33,214 bases of DNA from Occallatibacter sp. (lineage in GTDB: Bacteria; Acidobacteriota; Terriglobia; Terriglobales; Acidobacteriaceae): contig JARLFZ010000040.1 in assembly GCA_031296305.1 (NCBI GenBank), forward strand, positions 1 to 33,214. The letters are read 5' to 3'. The translations under genes and the position numbers were made by a program. Below are positions 22,541 to 31,055 of this stretch, piece after piece. The notes beneath the pieces were generated by a model that made no database searches, was not told where the DNA came from, and saw only the letters and a list, made by a program, of their open reading frames with translations. Positions within the stretch are counted from its first letter, which is position 1; the number at the start of each line of letters is the position of its first letter.

Positions 22541-23125
22541 ATGTCTGAAAAACGATTTGATGCAACGCTAGCTTACCGGCTCGATCTCCCGGAGCGAATC
22601 ACTTGGCTGCCTCCGCAGGAGGTGATTCGCGCTCTGGCCCTCGAAGCCGGTGCTACCGTGGTCGATTTAGGTGCAGGCACCGGCTATTTCGCGCTGCCGT
22701 TTGCCCTCGCGGTCGGTGCCGCAGGCCGGGTGATTGCGATCGATGCGCAAGACGAGATGCTCGAACTCCTGAGAAGAAAAATTGCCCCTTCTGCGGCGTC
22801 GAACATCGAACTGATCTGCGCGGAAGCGGATCGTATTGCTCTGCCCGGCTCCGCATGCGACCTCTTCTTTCTCGCCAATGTCTGGCACGAGATCCCCGAT
22901 CGAGCGGCGGCCCTTGCGGAGGCAAAACGCGTTCTGAAAGCCCAGGGGCGCATCGCAATCCTCGATTGGAGACCCGATGTCGAGCCGGAACACGGCCCAC
23001 CCATCGAGCACCGGTTGACCCCGGCGAGTGCTGTAGCGGAACTCGGCGCCGCGGGCTTCCAGTCGGGCTCGCAGCGAAACATCGGCAAGTATTCCTGGCT
23101 GGTTCAAGCGACTGCGGGAGTCTGA
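22541..23125 (+). CDS. Class I SAM-dependent methyltransferase
   Basis: A 194-residue UbiE-like methyltransferase. The SAM site is VVDLGAGTGYFALPFA (about 40-55) with the acidic end of strand two in VIAIDAQDEML (about 66-76) and motif VDLFFLANVWHE-like CDLFFLANVWHEI (about 106-118). The C-terminal part is short, so the substrate pocket is small. It starts six bases after the DUF2892 gene. Such methyltransferases recur next to this type of RND operon in my recollection, where the substrate is unknown; arsenite or thiol methylation are options but the arsenic-binding cysteines of ArsM are absent. Confidence 0.88.
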   Translation: MSEKRFDATLAYRLDLPERITWLPPQEVIRALALEAGATVVDLGAGTGYFALPFALAVGAAGRVIAIDAQDEMLELLRRKIAPSAASNIELICAEADRIALPGSACDLFFLANVWHEIPDRAAALAEAKRVLKAQGRIAILDWRPDVEPEHGPPIEHRLTPASAVAELGAAGFQSGSQRNIGKYSWLVQATAGV

Positions 23126-23127
23126 AC

Positions 23128-23412
23128 ATGCGGCGCGTGAGCACAAGGACGCATCACAAACCCCGTTCCGGATCGCGGCACATCCATCGATTGATGGACG
23201 AGGTCTACCGCGAGATGTATCTTTTGGAGGCAGGCCGTTCCGGGGCCGAATTGGACCTCGCACTTGCCTTGTTGCGTGCATGGGTCGCGACAGACTCCAA
23301 ACGTGAAGGCACCGGAAATCGGGAGTGGCTCAGTAAGGTATCTCCCATTTGCGTGCAGATGATTGAGGCGGCCTTGAATCGGAATACCCCGACGCTTCCC
23401 TGTGCGCAGTGA
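23128..23412 (+). CDS. Small hypothetical protein
   Basis: A 94-residue basic protein with no recognised family. Its start is rich in Arg, His and Ser (RRVSTRTHHKPRSGSRHIHR). The centre is a helix pair (LMDEVYREMYLLEAGRSGAELDLALALLRAWVATD), the end contains two cysteines. It starts two bases after the methyltransferase stop, which supports it as a real, co-transcribed gene. The helical layout and size would suit a small binding partner or regulator, but no function can be given. Confidence 0.55.
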   Translation: MRRVSTRTHHKPRSGSRHIHRLMDEVYREMYLLEAGRSGAELDLALALLRAWVATDSKREGTGNREWLSKVSPICVQMIEAALNRNTPTLPCAQ

Positions 23413-23493
23413 AACGGCGGGTTCCGGTGCAAGCGACTCTCACTTCATTCCCGCGTGCGAATATACTTGTCTGGCGCGCGATTCATCCAAATA

Positions 23494-24417
23494 ATGCGAC
23501 CTGAACTTACACGAGCCACCGACCTTCTCCGCCAAGACACTCCGGAAGCTGTCGAAGAGGCAATCGGCTTACTACAGAACACGGTTTATTCGTTCAGCAT
23601 GAAGGTCTGTGGCCATCCGGAGGATGCCGAAGACACCATGCAGGAGGTGCTCTCGCGTTCCATCGGACACCTTGCCAAAATTCAGACCCCGGAGCAGATG
23701 GCCGTCTGGCTTTACACCGTGACCAGAAACCGCTGCTGGCGCATGCGCCGCAAGCCTGCACAGGCCCCCACACACCTTCTCTCGCTCGATGAATTGATGC
23801 CGGACGGTGACGAACTGGGCAGGCTGCTTGAGGATGCCGCGGCAGATCCGGAAAGCAACGTCCTCGCCGCCGAGCAACACCACCTGCTGCATCAGGCAAT
23901 CCTTCGCATCCCGGCCACATTGCGCATCGTTCTCGTGCTCCACGATATGGAGGAGCTGACTACCGAGCAGGTTGCGCAGGTTCTCTCGCTTCAACAAGGA
24001 ACGGTACGGATTCGCCTCCATCGCGCGCGTCTCAGCGTACGCAAGGAGATGAGCCAGCTACTCAAGGCCATTCCAGAGCTACCCAAACACGCCAGACCCT
24101 CGGCGAGCAAGCCCAGGCGCGCCCGAGCCAACGGCATGCAACGCCCGGCTGAATGCCGCGATCTGTTCGCCAATCTCTCTGAGTATCTCGACGGCCGCGT
24201 GCAACCACTGACCTGCGAACAGATGCGCGAACACATTGAAGCATGCCCGTCCTGCGTGGCATTTCTGCGCGATCTGCGCACTGCCATCGATCGTTGCCGA
24301 TCTTTGGTGATTCCTTGCGACTCGGCCGTCGCGCCGCGTCTGCGCGCCATCCTCACCAGGGAATACCTGCGCATGTTGGCGATTCCCGTCGACAAAAATG
24401 CTCCCGCCATGATGTAA
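23494..24417 (+). CDS. ECF-type sigma factor with C-terminal zinc-finger anti-sigma domain
   Basis: A 307-residue sigma-70 family regulator. Region 2 covers about 25-85 (HPEDAEDTMQEVLSRS, WLYTVTRNRCWRMRR) and region 4 about 135-188 (IPATLRIVLVLHDMEELTTEQVAQVL, then TVRIRLHRARLSVRKEM). After a basic linker comes a zf-HC2-like domain (about 219-270) with C221, H247, C251 and C254 in the order typical of zinc anti-sigma factors. A free anti-sigma gene is not seen, so the tail probably holds the sigma domain in check within one chain. I use ATG 23494 because a -10-like TATACT lies at 23462-23467; an in-frame GTG at 23455 would add 13 residues. It sits between efflux genes and OsmC. Confidence 0.85.
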   Translation: MRPELTRATDLLRQDTPEAVEEAIGLLQNTVYSFSMKVCGHPEDAEDTMQEVLSRSIGHLAKIQTPEQMAVWLYTVTRNRCWRMRRKPAQAPTHLLSLDELMPDGDELGRLLEDAAADPESNVLAAEQHHLLHQAILRIPATLRIVLVLHDMEELTTEQVAQVLSLQQGTVRIRLHRARLSVRKEMSQLLKAIPELPKHARPSASKPRRARANGMQRPAECRDLFANLSEYLDGRVQPLTCEQMREHIEACPSCVAFLRDLRTAIDRCRSLVIPCDSAVAPRLRAILTREYLRMLAIPVDKNAPAMM

Positions 24418-24465
24418 CGAATTGCTGCCCTTGTGACTTTGTTCTTATGGAAGAGGAAAGCCACG

Positions 24466-24882
24466 ATGGAAGTGAAGATTACACATCTCGATCGAGTGAA
24501 GTTCGCCATTCAGTCGCGCTCCCACACAATTCTTTGCGACCAACCCGCGGAAAATGGTGGGGAAGACTCGGGCATGACGCCCCCGGAATTCCTGCTCGCA
24601 TCATTAGGCTCTTGCGCGGCCTTCTATGCCGTGCAGTATCTCAAGACGCGCAATCTCGCGGAGACCGGCGTGGAGGTCACAGTGACCGCCGAAAAGTTGA
24701 AACAGCCTGCCCGCATAGGCAACTTCCGTGTGCATGTTGCGTGTCCCATCTCTCTCACGGAAGAACAGACGGAAGGCCTGATGCGCTCCGTGCATCACTG
24801 CCTGGTGCACAACACGCTCTTGACGCCGCCGGAGATTGTGATTGACCTGTCTGCGAAGGAGATAGCAGCTCCCCACGCATAA
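24466..24882 (+). CDS. OsmC family peroxide/organic hydroperoxide protein
   Basis: A 138-residue OsmC/Ohr-fold protein. The two redox cysteines are present: C50 in LLASLGSCAAFYAV and C112 in VHHCLVHNTLL. The family words TPPEFLLASLGSC and the final PPEIVIDL are intact. Such proteins reduce organic hydroperoxides or work on thiol substrates in the cytoplasm. The ATG at 24466 follows GAGGAAAG and is preferred to the upstream in-frame codon at 24433. It lies 48 bases after the sigma-factor gene and before the ArsR gene, so it is probably part of the stress-response group. Confidence 0.9.
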   Translation: MEVKITHLDRVKFAIQSRSHTILCDQPAENGGEDSGMTPPEFLLASLGSCAAFYAVQYLKTRNLAETGVEVTVTAEKLKQPARIGNFRVHVACPISLTEEQTEGLMRSVHHCLVHNTLLTPPEIVIDLSAKEIAAPHA

Positions 24883-24977
24883 CAGCGTCGATGGATCGGG
24901 CGCGCCAGTGGGTCGAAAGGTCGATTCCATCGAACGCCTAAACGGACGGAGCCACCCTACGCGCACATTTGAGCGAC

Positions 24978-25673
24978 ATGGATATATGCCATCCTGAACA
25001 GAGTGACACGGTCGAGACTCTTAGACCATGCAGCCTCATGATGACCAGCAAAATGACGGACCTCATTGCCGGACGGTTCCGCGCTCTGGAAGAACCCTAT
25101 CGCCTCCGAATTATTCAGGTGTTGAGGCACGGAGAGATGACGGTAGGAGAGGTCGTGCAATGGCTTGATGGAAACCAGCCAAACGTTTCCAGGCATCTGC
25201 AGATCCTCGATCGCGCCGGAATTGTGAATCGCAGACGCGATGAGATTTACATCTTATATTCGCTTCGCGAGCCGTCCGTGCTTAAGCTATGTGAACTCGT
25301 CCATCACTTCTTTGAACTGAATTTTCGACTTGGCTTAAAACCGCGAGGATCTGTATCGGAAGACGCCGATGTCAGCTTCCGGGAAAACATCGACACCAGC
25401 GGTCCACAGGGCCGGGCCATCGTGGTCATCATCGGCGCGATCGCCGAACTCGAACGCTCCCTGATCATCGAGCGAGTGCGCGCAGGCATGCGGCGCGCCC
25501 GGCTCGAAGGCACGCACATCGGACGCAATCCTTTAATCCTGGACCATTTGCAGTTCCCCCTTCCCTGCAAACTGTCAAGATACACTCTGTCTCACTTTGA
25601 GGGTGCAGTCCACCTTCAGAGACAGGACAACGCTGAAAAACTGATGAACCGCGACGGAGATAGTCAAAGTTAA
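24978..25673 (+). CDS. ArsR-type repressor fused to a serine-recombinase fragment
   Basis: A 231-residue chimera. Residues 26-118 are a complete ArsR/SmtB winged helix (ARFRALxEPxRLRIIQ form: GRFRALEEPYRLRIIQVL; recognition region NQPNVSRHLQILDRAGIVNRRR). Residues about 132-187 (VSFRENIDTSGPQGRA, then GAIAELERSLIIERVRAGM, then RLEGTHIGR) are the C-terminal half of a serine-resolvase catalytic domain, the dimer helix and the start of its DNA-binding hinge. The catalytic Ser region (YxRVSTxxQ) is missing, so it cannot recombine. The last 45 residues match nothing. The join is in frame with no stop. Possible starts are ATG 24978, 25038 or 25053; the domain begins after all three. The ArsR part should still repress the nearby operon. 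Confidence 0.85.
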   Translation: MDICHPEQSDTVETLRPCSLMMTSKMTDLIAGRFRALEEPYRLRIIQVLRHGEMTVGEVVQWLDGNQPNVSRHLQILDRAGIVNRRRDEIYILYSLREPSVLKLCELVHHFFELNFRLGLKPRGSVSEDADVSFRENIDTSGPQGRAIVVIIGAIAELERSLIIERVRAGMRRARLEGTHIGRNPLILDHLQFPLPCKLSRYTLSHFEGAVHLQRQDNAEKLMNRDGDSQS

Positions 25674-25674
25674 G

Positions 25675-26916
25675 TTACCAGGAAATCGCGGACAAGATGA
25701 TAGGCGGTCCGGGCTGGCCGCCGATTACATTCGACTTCAGTACTACCTCGATGTTCTTGTGCTCCCAACCGCTTGGCAGCATCTTGGCGAGCTGTCCCAG
25801 AGCCTGGGGCGACTGCACAAATTCTCCTGCAGCTTCAGTCCCCCAAGGTCCGATGCCGGCGATCACCATGACGGTTCCTTCTACCGTGGGGTCTCGAAAA
25901 CGCGCAACGATGGCGTAGTCCGAGGTGAGTGATGACCATGGCTTGGTATTGTCCAGTTCCCAGTCAGTTTGCCGGGGATTCGCCGCATCTTCAACCCGGC
26001 CTACTCCGTCCGACCCAAAAATGAAATGGATCCTGAGCGGCCGTGTCAGACGCATGGTCCAATCGTTGTTGCTGGCGCCGACCAGGATCACAGAACGGGA
26101 ACGAATATCCGTCAGGCTGGTGTCCGTCGCTTCCTTCGCCTCGTAGCCCTTCCCCTGTTGGTGGAGAACGCCTGCAAGATTAGCCAGCGCGAGCGCAATC
26201 GATACCGAGACGTGGTGATAGGGACGTTTGACGTTATCGTCTAACGTGGTGTTTTTCGATTCCGGCGGCATCTTGTCGGGGTGAGTTGTTCCCAACACGA
26301 TAATGACCGGCCTCGTGGATTGAAGCACCGGATCCCATAGCCCATGGAGCGCCTGGTCACTTTGCTCTGGTGCGGGTTTCAAAAGGTGCCTGGCAATGAA
26401 TGTGCCCGCCACGGCCATGGCAATCACGGCGAAAACGATTGGCCCAGTGCGGCGCCACCAGGAGCGCGCACCGGTTTTAGGTACAATCCGCTCCTCGGGT
26501 TCAGGCCGCGCCTGGACTTCGAAGGAATCCGACGGATACAGCAGAAACTCCGGCAGGTAAGATCCGACTGGGAGCTCGATCTGAACACGCGTGCCATGTC
26601 CATTTTCGTGATAGTACTGCGCGATCCGTTTGCGCACCTCGCCGGCGCTGATGCGCACGACCGGGTCGATGCTGGTGTCGTAGTCGGATGCCCGGCCGAA
26701 GACTTCCACGCCCAGCGTTCGCTCCTTTAGATCGGAAAACCGCTCCTCCAGAGCAGCTTCGATGATGTATTTCAGAAGGGCGGAATATCGTCTACTGGTG
26801 CGGAAGTGTGAGTTCGACAGGATCGCTTCCAGTTCTTTAAGAACCAGTGCGCGTTCCTCTGCCGAAGCTGGCCTCCAAGGTGTGGTGACGTTCCCGTTTT
26901 CAGATCGTCGGCTCAT
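25675..26916 (-). CDS. Winged-helix membrane protein of acidobacterial type
   Basis: A 413-residue protein. The N-terminus (about 20-125) contains LKELEAILSNSHFRTSRRYS, LLKYIIEAALEERF, LKERTLGVEVFGR and DPVVRISAGEVRKRI, a winged-helix-like block found in many paralogues of Acidobacteriota. One membrane helix follows at 158-177 (GPIVFAVIAMAVAGTFIARH), and the remaining 230 residues are extracytoplasmic and of no known family (VIIVLGTTHPD, VILVGASNNDWTM, GIGPWGTEAAGEF). It probably senses something outside and signals through the cytoplasmic domain. It is convergent with the ArsR chimera, the two stop codons one base apart. The ATG is at 26916. Confidence 0.75.
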   Translation of the reverse strand: MSRRSENGNVTTPWRPASAEERALVLKELEAILSNSHFRTSRRYSALLKYIIEAALEERFSDLKERTLGVEVFGRASDYDTSIDPVVRISAGEVRKRIAQYYHENGHGTRVQIELPVGSYLPEFLLYPSDSFEVQARPEPEERIVPKTGARSWWRRTGPIVFAVIAMAVAGTFIARHLLKPAPEQSDQALHGLWDPVLQSTRPVIIVLGTTHPDKMPPESKNTTLDDNVKRPYHHVSVSIALALANLAGVLHQQGKGYEAKEATDTSLTDIRSRSVILVGASNNDWTMRLTRPLRIHFIFGSDGVGRVEDAANPRQTDWELDNTKPWSSLTSDYAIVARFRDPTVEGTVMVIAGIGPWGTEAAGEFVQSPQALGQLAKMLPSGWEHKNIEVVLKSNVIGGQPGPPIILSAISW

Positions 26917-27335
26917 CTTTTAGCAGTATGACCGAGGTATCATACCACTCTGCAAAATGATTGTCAGCGACAATTCCAATCCGTCCGCGGTGGGGGTGTG
27001 CGTACCGCTCTAATCTACTAACCTTTTTAACTTAAGTAATTTGCGCAATCCGGCGCGACGCGGCCCAATGCAGCGTGATCGGTAACATACTGTAGCATCC
27101 TTGTCTTCGTTGCAGGCAGCGCTAGAATTGCGCCCGCACTGGAAGGTACGACCTTCCGGCGGTCTACGGTGTGCGTGAAGAAAGGCGCGGAGCATCGGAG
27201 CTGCGCCGGCGCGGCGGATAGGCATTGAGTATCACGGCTGGATCGACGCCGTGAATGCGGTGTCGGCCCTAAAAGGGAACTGTGAAGGGAATTGCTCAAA
27301 GAAGGACGCTTCCCAAAACAAAACAATTCCATTGG
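26917..27335. other. Non-coding gap before the receptor promoter
   Basis: I see no convincing gene. A perfect 7-bp hairpin (GGAAGGT acg ACCTTCC) lies at 27141-27157. The short open frames here have no family features and no ribosome site. The stretch probably contains the promoter of the winged-helix gene on the minus strand. Confidence 0.5.
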
Positions 27336-27363
27336 TTGACATAGGGAAGAGTTCAAGCATAGT
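27336..27363 (+). promoter_or_regulatory. Probable promoter of the receptor gene
   Basis: TTGACA (27336-27341) and CATAGT (27358-27363) are 16 bases apart, matching the sigma-70 boxes at 6 and 4 of 6 positions. Transcription would start near 27370, which places the palindrome array that follows inside the mRNA leader. Confidence 0.5.
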
Positions 27364-27398
27364 GTTGGTTCGCCTTTCCAATCGCAACGAGCTTCGTA

Positions 27399-27489
27399 CT
27401 GGGTCCAAAGCAGAGTTGGGTCCAATTCAGATTGGGCCCAACTCGAATTTGGCCCAGATCGGATTAGGCCCGGATCAAATTGGATCCAA
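27399..27489 (+). repeat. Array of six 10-bp palindromes, about 16 bp apart
   Basis: Units begin at 27399 (CTGGGTCCAA), 27416 (TTGGGTCCAA), 27432 (TTGGGCCCAA), 27448 (TTTGGCCCAG), 27464 (TTAGGCCCGG) and 27480 (TTGGATCCAA). The first step is 17 and the others are 16 bp. The consensus TTGGGCCCAA is a perfect palindrome. The linkers are AT-rich and vary. The array ends 30 bp before the receptor ATG. Confidence 0.85.
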
Positions 27490-27518
27490 ATGAATAACCA
27501 AGAACTTGGAGGCTGAAA

Positions 27519-30500
27519 ATGACATCTAGCAGAGTAATAAGACCCATCTTTGGGTTCATGATCGCCCTATTCGTGCTTGGATTTTCACAAGCGCTTCGCG
27601 GGCAGGCAGTAAGTGCCACGCTGGTAGGAACGGTGACCGATAACTCCGGCGCCATAGTTCCCCAAGCAACGGTGACGGTTACCGAGAGCGCCACTGGAAT
27701 TGCTCGTGCCCAAGTCAGCAACGGGAGCGGCAACTATACGTTTCCCAATCTGACCCCCGGGACCTACTCGGTGACGGTTACATCGAAGGGTTTCAAGAAG
27801 GAAGTCCGGGCCGGCATCGATGTGGCCGTTAACACGACCACACGCGTGGACATTGCGCTGCAGCCGGGCGCCGTTACGGAGACGGTGACAGTGACCGGAG
27901 CGCCTCCCATCATGGAGACCGACCGCGCCGATGTGAGCACGAACCTCGAGGCGCAGACTCTCAATTCGATGCCGGTCATGGTGAACCAGAACTTCCAGTC
28001 GCTGCTCACCCTGGCTCCCGGTGTGGGGCCGCCGGTCTTCCAGCACTCGCAGTTCTTCAATGCCTCCAGCTCCATCCAGACTGAAGTCAACGGCCAGCCC
28101 CGCGTGGGCAACAGCTATCAGATCGAGGGCGTGGATGACGACGAGCGCACTGGCCTGCTGCAAATCATGATTCCGCCTGAACAGGCCATCGAAACCGTCG
28201 ACGTGGCGACCTCAAATTATGAGCCTGAGCTGGGCCGCGCGGTGGGCACGGTCGCCAACGTGATTCTCAAGTCCGGCACCAACCAGTTCCACGGCCAAGT
28301 CGCCGAATACCTGCAAAACAACGACATGGATGCGCGTGCCTATTTCAATTCCGGCGTGGGCCACGTCGCCTACAACTACTTCGGCGGCGCCGTCGGCGGC
28401 CCCATCAAGAAAGACAAGCTGTTCTTCTTCGGCGATTTCTTCCGCTCCCCCGATCACGAAGCGAACAACAACACTCTCACGATTCCCTCGCCCACCTGGT
28501 ACACCTGCAACAGCTCGGGTTATATCGACCTGAGCGGCGCGCTCAACAGCAGCAAGGCAGCCGGACAGATCTACGATCCCGGCACGGGTAACGCCTCCGG
28601 CCAGAATCGTTCTCCTTACCCCAACAATCAGATCCCGTGTACAGCGACGGCCGCGGCGAACGAGAGCACCCTCAGCAACCCGATCGTCACCTACGCGGAT
28701 CCCGTGGCTCTCAAGCTGATGGGCCTCTTGAAGGCGCCCAATTACGGGAGCTCTTCCACCTGGTCCACCTACTCTGTTACGAACAACTACACCGCCATTC
28801 TCCCCTTCCAGAAAACTACCAACCGCTACGACGCCAAGATCGACTATCAGGTCACTCAGAAGGATCACCTGAGCTATCGCTACGAACGTGAGGACATCAA
28901 CATCTTCCAGGCGCCGGTATGGGGGCCCGCGGGAGGCGGTCCCGCGCAGAGCGCATTCCAGGGAACGGGAATTCAGCACGTGTACAGTACCGGCCTGAAT
29001 TACGACCGGGCGTTTTCCAGCACCCTGCTAACCGAAGCGCGCTTCGGCGTGGCCCACTACGGCAATAGCGCGACCCAGAGTGACTACGGTGCCAACGATG
29101 CCACGACGATCGGCATCCCCGGCGTCAACATCAGCCAGTTCACCAGCGGCCAGGTCCGTATCAACATGGGCGACTTCAGCAGCAACCCGCTCATTGGCTA
29201 CTCCGTGTCCCTGCCCTGGATACGCGCCGAAACCAACGTCGATGCGGTAAACCACTGGACCAAGATCGTCCGCAACCACACTTTCAAGTTCGGCGTGGAC
29301 GTGCGGCGCATTCATGACGACCTGCTGCAGGACCAGACCTACGGCGCGAGCGGCGGTATCACTTTCTCTGAAGGCAACACCGCTTGCGCCAACTGCAGTA
29401 GCACGAGCGGCACCACTGCCACCAATATCGGCAATGAGATGGCCAGCCTCCTGCTGGATCAGCCCTCGACGGTGGGCCGCGACGTCAACACCTATTTCCC
29501 TCGCTTCCGCCAGTGGTGGATCTTTGCCTTCGGCGGCGACAAGTGGCAGGTCACGCCCAAACTGACCCTGGATCTGGGTCTCCGCTGGGAGCTCTATCCG
29601 CCGGCGACGCCCGGAACCGCGCAGGGATTCTCCAACTACAACCCGACCAACAATACGCTGGTCATCGCGGGCGTGGGTGGCAACGCCAACAACATGGGCA
29701 TGCAAACTCACTACGACTACTTCGCCCCGCGCGTGGGCTTTGCCTACCGCTTGAGCGAAAAGACCGTGGTTCGCGGCGGCTTCGGCATCAGCTATACGCC
29801 ATTCGAGGACAATACCTACGCGTACAACTATCCTGTCCGCGCCAACAACGGCTACACCGCGCCCAACTCGTACCAGCCGGCGGTGCTCACTACCAGCACA
29901 GGCACATGCACCGCGCCAACCAATTTCACATTCAAGTGCGGATTTCCGGCGCCCGTGCCGGTTACGATCCCGAGCAATGGCATCATTACCGCCAACACGT
30001 CACAGCTCCTCGCAGCGTCGGAATTCTACATCCCGCTCACTTACCACAATCCCTACGTGGATTCGTGGAACGTCGCGATCCAGCAGGCGTTGCCTTGGCA
30101 GTGGAACGCGCAGTTGAGTTATGTGGGCAATCACGGCACGCGCATGGGCGTTGCCCAGAACATCAACCTGGCCTCCGCGCTGAACCAGGGTTCGGCTGGT
30201 TATCCGCTGAATATCGCATTTGGGAAAACCGCGGCGGTAACCCAGGACTTCCTGGGCTTTTCAACGAACTATTCGTCGCTGCAAGCTGAGTTGAACCGTC
30301 ACTTCACGGGCAACCTGGGCGTGACCACGTCGTTCACCTGGGGCAGAGGCCTGAACTACGCGTCAGGCAGCGGCGACGACGACGGCGCACTTTTGTTCTG
30401 GCTCGATCGGCGCCACAGCTATGGGCCGACCGACTTCGACCACAAATTCAATCTGGAGGAAAGCGTCACCTGGATTCTGCCCTTCGGGCCGCACCAGAAG

Positions 30501-31046
30501 TGGTTGAATTCCGGTCCTGTTGCCTCGATCCTGGGCGGCTGGCAGCTCTCCGGCGTTGTTTCCGGCTACTCCGGCCTGCCTATGAACATCACCGCCAGCG
30601 GCACCAACATCAACACCTCCGGCATGACACAGATGTCGAATATTGCTGGCGGCTTCCATGCCCTCCACGGCGTTGGAGCCGGAAATCAATGGTTCGACAA
30701 GACTGTATTCTCGCAGCCAACGGGATGCACCGGCGCCGTGGGGACCGCGTGCCCCCTGGTCTACGGGACGAGCATCGGCAACGTCAGCCGGAACGCGTAC
30801 CGCGGGCCGGGATACATCCAGAACAACGCATCGCTGTTCAAGACCTTCGTCCTGCACGAAAGCTGGACGTTCGACTTCCGCTGCGATGCATTCCAGCTCA
30901 CCAACTCTCCCCAGTTCGCCAGCCCGTCCAACTCCTTCACCAGTGGAACCTTCGGACAGGTCACGAGTACGGTCGGCAGTGGTACTGGGATCAACGGGAT
31001 CGGCGGCGGCCGGTCACTGCAACTCGCAGGTATTCTGCGCTTCTAA
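27519..31046 (+). CDS. TonB-dependent receptor with carboxypeptidase-regulatory-like domain
   Basis: A 1175-residue outer-membrane protein of the Oar-like family. A signal peptide covers about 1-29 (FMIALFVLGFSQALRGQ). The CarboxypepD_reg-like domain is at about 34-115 (LVGTVTDNSGAIVPQATVTVTE, GTYSVTVTSKGFKK). The plug follows (about 120-260: MPVMVNQNFQSLLTLAPGV, GNSYQIEGVDDDERTG) and the rest is the beta-barrel, ending LAGILRF with the C-terminal Phe that outer-membrane insertion needs. In Acidobacteriota these receptors are numerous and are thought to import large nutrients such as glycans; the ligand is not known. A strong ribosome site (TTGGAGG, 27504-27510) precedes the ATG. The gene is alone, with a palindrome array in its leader. 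Confidence 0.93.
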   Translation: MTSSRVIRPIFGFMIALFVLGFSQALRGQAVSATLVGTVTDNSGAIVPQATVTVTESATGIARAQVSNGSGNYTFPNLTPGTYSVTVTSKGFKKEVRAGIDVAVNTTTRVDIALQPGAVTETVTVTGAPPIMETDRADVSTNLEAQTLNSMPVMVNQNFQSLLTLAPGVGPPVFQHSQFFNASSSIQTEVNGQPRVGNSYQIEGVDDDERTGLLQIMIPPEQAIETVDVATSNYEPELGRAVGTVANVILKSGTNQFHGQVAEYLQNNDMDARAYFNSGVGHVAYNYFGGAVGGPIKKDKLFFFGDFFRSPDHEANNNTLTIPSPTWYTCNSSGYIDLSGALNSSKAAGQIYDPGTGNASGQNRSPYPNNQIPCTATAAANESTLSNPIVTYADPVALKLMGLLKAPNYGSSSTWSTYSVTNNYTAILPFQKTTNRYDAKIDYQVTQKDHLSYRYEREDINIFQAPVWGPAGGGPAQSAFQGTGIQHVYSTGLNYDRAFSSTLLTEARFGVAHYGNSATQSDYGANDATTIGIPGVNISQFTSGQVRINMGDFSSNPLIGYSVSLPWIRAETNVDAVNHWTKIVRNHTFKFGVDVRRIHDDLLQDQTYGASGGITFSEGNTACANCSSTSGTTATNIGNEMASLLLDQPSTVGRDVNTYFPRFRQWWIFAFGGDKWQVTPKLTLDLGLRWELYPPATPGTAQGFSNYNPTNNTLVIAGVGGNANNMGMQTHYDYFAPRVGFAYRLSEKTVVRGGFGISYTPFEDNTYAYNYPVRANNGYTAPNSYQPAVLTTSTGTCTAPTNFTFKCGFPAPVPVTIPSNGIITANTSQLLAASEFYIPLTYHNPYVDSWNVAIQQALPWQWNAQLSYVGNHGTRMGVAQNINLASALNQGSAGYPLNIAFGKTAAVTQDFLGFSTNYSSLQAELNRHFTGNLGVTTSFTWGRGLNYASGSGDDDGALLFWLDRRHSYGPTDFDHKFNLEESVTWILPFGPHQKWLNSGPVASILGGWQLSGVVSGYSGLPMNITASGTNINTSGMTQMSNIAGGFHALHGVGAGNQWFDKTVFSQPTGCTGAVGTACPLVYGTSIGNVSRNAYRGPGYIQNNASLFKTFVLHESWTFDFRCDAFQLTNSPQFASPSNSFTSGTFGQVTSTVGSGTGINGIGGGRSLQLAGILRF

Positions 31047-31055
31047 GCCAACCCG

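Noticed and set aside
27010..27425. Two minus-strand frames of 71 and 132 codons
   Set aside because: There are no family features, no ribosome site, and they overlap the receptor promoter region.
27251..27493. An 80-codon plus-strand frame before the receptor
   Set aside because: It reads through the 16-bp palindrome array, giving a repetitive peptide, has no ribosome site, and overlaps the likely promoter.
28212..28979. A 255-codon minus-strand frame in the receptor gene
   Set aside because: It is antisense to a certain gene and has valine/glycine-rich shadow composition.
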